Origin: Paragorgia papillata
Lineage: Eukaryota; Cnidaria; Anthozoa; Scleralcyonacea; Coralliidae
NCBI GenBank assembly: GCA_035771165.1
Contig: JAWNZC010000100.1
Span: forward strand, 3,049,501-3,113,500
Direction of reading: 5' to 3'
Length of the DNA: 64,000 nt
The position numbers and the translations under genes were made by a program. This document shows positions 61,800 to 64,000 of the stretch, piece by piece (position 1 is the first letter of the stretch; every line of letters begins with the position of its first letter). The notes below the pieces were generated by a model. It worked only from the letters and a program-made list of their open reading frames with translations. It ran no database searches and was not told the origin of the DNA.

Positions 61800-64000
61800 A
61801 CAGAGCGTAGAAACTAAAGTACAGAGTGTAAAAATGAAGTGCAGAGCGTAGAAAGTTAAGTACAGAGCGTAGAAATGAAGTGCAGGGCGTAGAAATTAAA
61901 GTACAGAGTGTAGAAAGTAAAGTGCAGAGCGTAGAAAGTTAAGTACAGAGCGTAGAAATGAAATGGAGAGCGTAGAAATTAAGTGGAGAGCCTAGAAAGT
62001 AAAGTACAGAGCGTAGAAAAAAAGTACAGAGCGCAGAAATGAAGTGCAGAGGGTAGAAAATAAAGTACAGAGTGTAGAAATGAAGTACAGAGCGTAGAAA
62101 GTAAAGTACAGAGCGTACAAAGTTAAGTACAGAGCATAGAAAGTAAAGTACAGAACGTAGAATTGAAGTACAGAGCGTAGAAAGTAAAGTACAGGGCGTA
62201 GAAAGTAAAGTACAGAACGTAGAAATGAAGAACGGAGCGTAGAAAGTAAAGTCCAGAGTGTAGAAAGTAAAGTACAGAGCGAAGAAAGTTAAGTACAGAG
62301 CGTAGAAAGTTAGGTACAGAGCGTAGAAAGTAAAGTACAGAACGTAGAAATGAAGTACAGAGCGTAGAAAGTTAAGTACAGAGGGTAGAAATGAAGTGCA
62401 GAGCGTAGAAATTAAGTGCAGAGCGTAGAAATGCACTGCAGAGCGTAGAAAGTAAAGTACAGAGCGTGGAAATGAAGTACAGAGCGTAGAAAGTAAAGTA
62501 CAGAGCGTAGAAATGCAATATAGAGCGTAGAAATGAAATACAGAGTGTAAAAATGAAGTACAGAACGCAGAAAGTAAAGTACAGAGCGTAGAAATGAAGT
62601 GTAGAGCGTAGAAATGAAGTCCAGAGTGTAGAAAGTAAAGTCCAGAGTGTAGAAATGAAGTCCAGAGTGTAGAAATGAAGTGCAGAGCGTAGAAATGAAG
62701 TACAGAGCATAGAAAGTAAAGTACAGAACGTAGAAATGAAGTACAGAGCGTAGAAAGTAAAGTCCAGAGCTTAGAAAGTAAAGTACAGAGCGTAGAAATA
62801 AAGCGCAGAGCGTAGAAAGTTAAGTACATAGCGTAGAAAGTAAAGTACAGAGCGTAGAAATTAAAGTACAGAGCATAGAAAGTAAAGTACAGAACGTAGA
62901 ATTGAAGTACAGAGCGTAGAAAGTAAAGTCCAGAGTGTAGAAAGTAAAGTACAGAGCGTAGAAAGTAAATTACAGAGCGTAGAAATGAAGTGCAGAGCGT
63001 AGAAATTAAAGTACAGATCGTAGAAATGAAGTGCAGAGCGTAGAAAGTAAAGTACACAGCGTAGAAATGAAGTACAGAGCGTGGAAAGTAAAGTATAGAG
63101 CGTAGAAAGTTAAGTACAGAGCATAGAAAGTAAAGTACAGAACGTAGAAATGAAGTACAGAGCGTAGAAAGTAAAGTACAGAGCGTAGAAATGAAGTGTA
63201 TAGCGTAGAAATGAAATACAGAGTGTAAAAATGAAGTACAGAGCGTAGAAAGTAACGTACAGAGCGTAGAAAGTAAAGTACAGAACGTAGAAATGAAGTA
63301 CAGAGCGTACAAAGTGAAGTACAGAGCGTAGAAAGTTAAGTACAGAGCGTAGAAAGTTAAGTACAGAGCATAGAAAGTAAAGTACAGAACGTAGAAATGA
63401 AGTACAGAGCGTAGAAAGTTAAGTACAGAGCGTAGAAATGAAGTGCAGAGCGTAGAAATGAAGTGCAGAGCGTAGAAATGAAGTGCAGAGCGTAGAAATG
63501 AAGTACAGAGCGTAGAAAGTAAAGTACAGAGCGTAGAAATGAAGTGTATAGCGTAGAAATGAAATACAGAGTGTAAAAATGAAGTACAGAGCGTAGAAAG
63601 TAACGTACAGAGCGTAGAAAGTAAAGTACAGAACGTAGAAATGAAGTACAGAGCGTAGAAAGTAAAGTACAGAGCGTAGAAATGCAATGTAGAGCGTAGA
63701 AATGAAATACAGAGTGTAAAAATGAAGTACAGAGCGTAGAAAGTAAAGTACAGAGCGTAGAAATGAACTGTAGAGCGTAGAAATGAAGTGCAGAGTGTAG
63801 AAAGTAAAGTACAGAGCGTAGAAATGAAGTGCAGAGCGTAGAAAGTAAAGTACAGAGCGTAGAAAGTTAAGTGCAGAGCATAGAAAGTAAAGTACACAAC
63901 GTAGAAAGTAAAGTACAGAACGTAGAAATGAAGTACAGAGTGTAGAAAGTAAAGTACAGAGCGTAGAAAGTTAAGTACAGAGCGTAGAAATTAACGTACA
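61800..64000. repeat. diverged satellite at the right edge of the window
   Basis: The 20/21-bp units continue with many singleton variants (GAAATGCAATATAG, AAATGAAATACAG, TAACGTACAG, GAAATAAAGCGC). One internal repeat of about 0.36 kb is visible (near 63.18 and 63.54 kb). No boundary with unique sequence is reached. Confidence 0.85.

Larger units (their letters stand above)
18938..64000. repeat. satellite array of 20/21-bp units, about 43 kb, extends past the window
   Basis: The 20-bp form is GTAGAAATGAAGTGCAGAGC. The 21-bp form has AAAGTAAAGTAC where the 20-bp form has AAATGAAGTGC. Recurrent variants include AAAGTTAAGTAC, AAATTAAAGTAC, AAAGTAAAGTCC followed by AGAGT, GACATGAAGTGC, GCATAG for GCGTAG, and rarer 19-bp units (AAAGTCAGAGC). 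There are on the order of 2,000 units. The + strand is purine-rich (16 of 21 bases in the main form). Most units carry a GTAC. Units are arranged in higher-order repeats with different periods along the array (separate entries). The minus strand lacks stop codons in nearly all units, so it yields open frames up to 652 codons that translate to heptads such as ALYFTFY and CTLLSTL; these are not genes. The array is interrupted only by two inserted elements (48849-49905 and 50383-51439). Confidence 0.98.

Noticed and set aside
18973..63897. Dozens of long minus-strand open frames (up to 652 codons) with Leu/Tyr/Phe/Thr heptads
   Set aside because: They are translations of the 20/21-bp satellite, which has no minus-strand stops in most units. 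The frames overlap in different phases, begin and end at random variant units, and show no independent protein features.
18938..64000. CRISPR array
   Set aside because: The units are directly adjacent with no unique spacers, the context is eukaryotic, and no cas-like genes exist.
1..64000. tRNA, rRNA or other structural RNA genes
   Set aside because: I looked for tRNA-like cloverleaf landmarks and rRNA-like conserved stretches and saw none I could support. A covariance-model scan would be the decisive test.

Overview
This window is eukaryotic and AT-rich, and it contains no intact host gene that I can support. The recognisable coding remnants belong to metazoan DNA-transposon families: a Harbinger transposase and its Myb/SANT partner, a hAT transposase, and a spliced DDE-type transposase with the GNSNAMELEG motif. 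There is also a stand-alone P2X7-type cytoplasmic ('ballast') zinc domain. From general knowledge, these families together are common in marine invertebrates, especially corals and anemones. A cnidarian is therefore my best guess, but it is an inference and not something the sequence proves.

Region 1 (1-18.9 kb) is a graveyard of nested DNA transposons. A decayed Harbinger transposase (about 1305-3339, +) is split by a 784-bp long-TIR element. A 2.2-kb relative of that element (4741-6946) carries what looks like a captured zinc-finger-like exon. A decayed Myb/SANT partner gene lies at 7033-8307 (-). An 84-bp element sits at 8731-8814, and a 616-bp imperfect palindrome occupies 9150-9765. A single-exon hAT transposase (11337-13741, +) is interrupted by a 296-bp element flanked by a perfect 9-bp duplication; without the insert the reading frame is continuous. 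An 864-bp non-autonomous hAT (13836-14699) contains a 317-bp element. Finally, two convergent spliced pseudogenes end about 140 bp apart: a P2X7-type domain gene (15208-16189, +) and a DDE transposase (16326-18300, -) whose 5' exons are missing.

The inserted elements fall into two families with 9-bp target duplications. One has ends CAACCTCG...CGAGGTTG (1996, 4741 and 14086, plus a solo end near 14955). The other has ends TACCCTG...CAGGGTA (8731 and 13159). The duplication length and long TIRs suggest Mutator-like elements. Several TIRs contain an internal inverted repeat and could fold on their own.

Region 2 (about 18.94 kb to the window end) is roughly 43 kb of one satellite with 20- and 21-bp units, on the order of 2,000 copies. 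It is organised into neighbouring territories of higher-order repeats with different periods: 1380/1320 alternating within 2700, 2923/4182, about 1400, 2226-2640, 1534, 1116/3657 and exactly 1200 bp. The array is broken only by two nearly identical copies of a 1057-bp element with 21-bp TIRs, which were duplicated together with the surrounding satellite. The minus strand of the satellite is almost free of stop codons, so it produces many long but meaningless open frames. The array runs off the right edge of the window.
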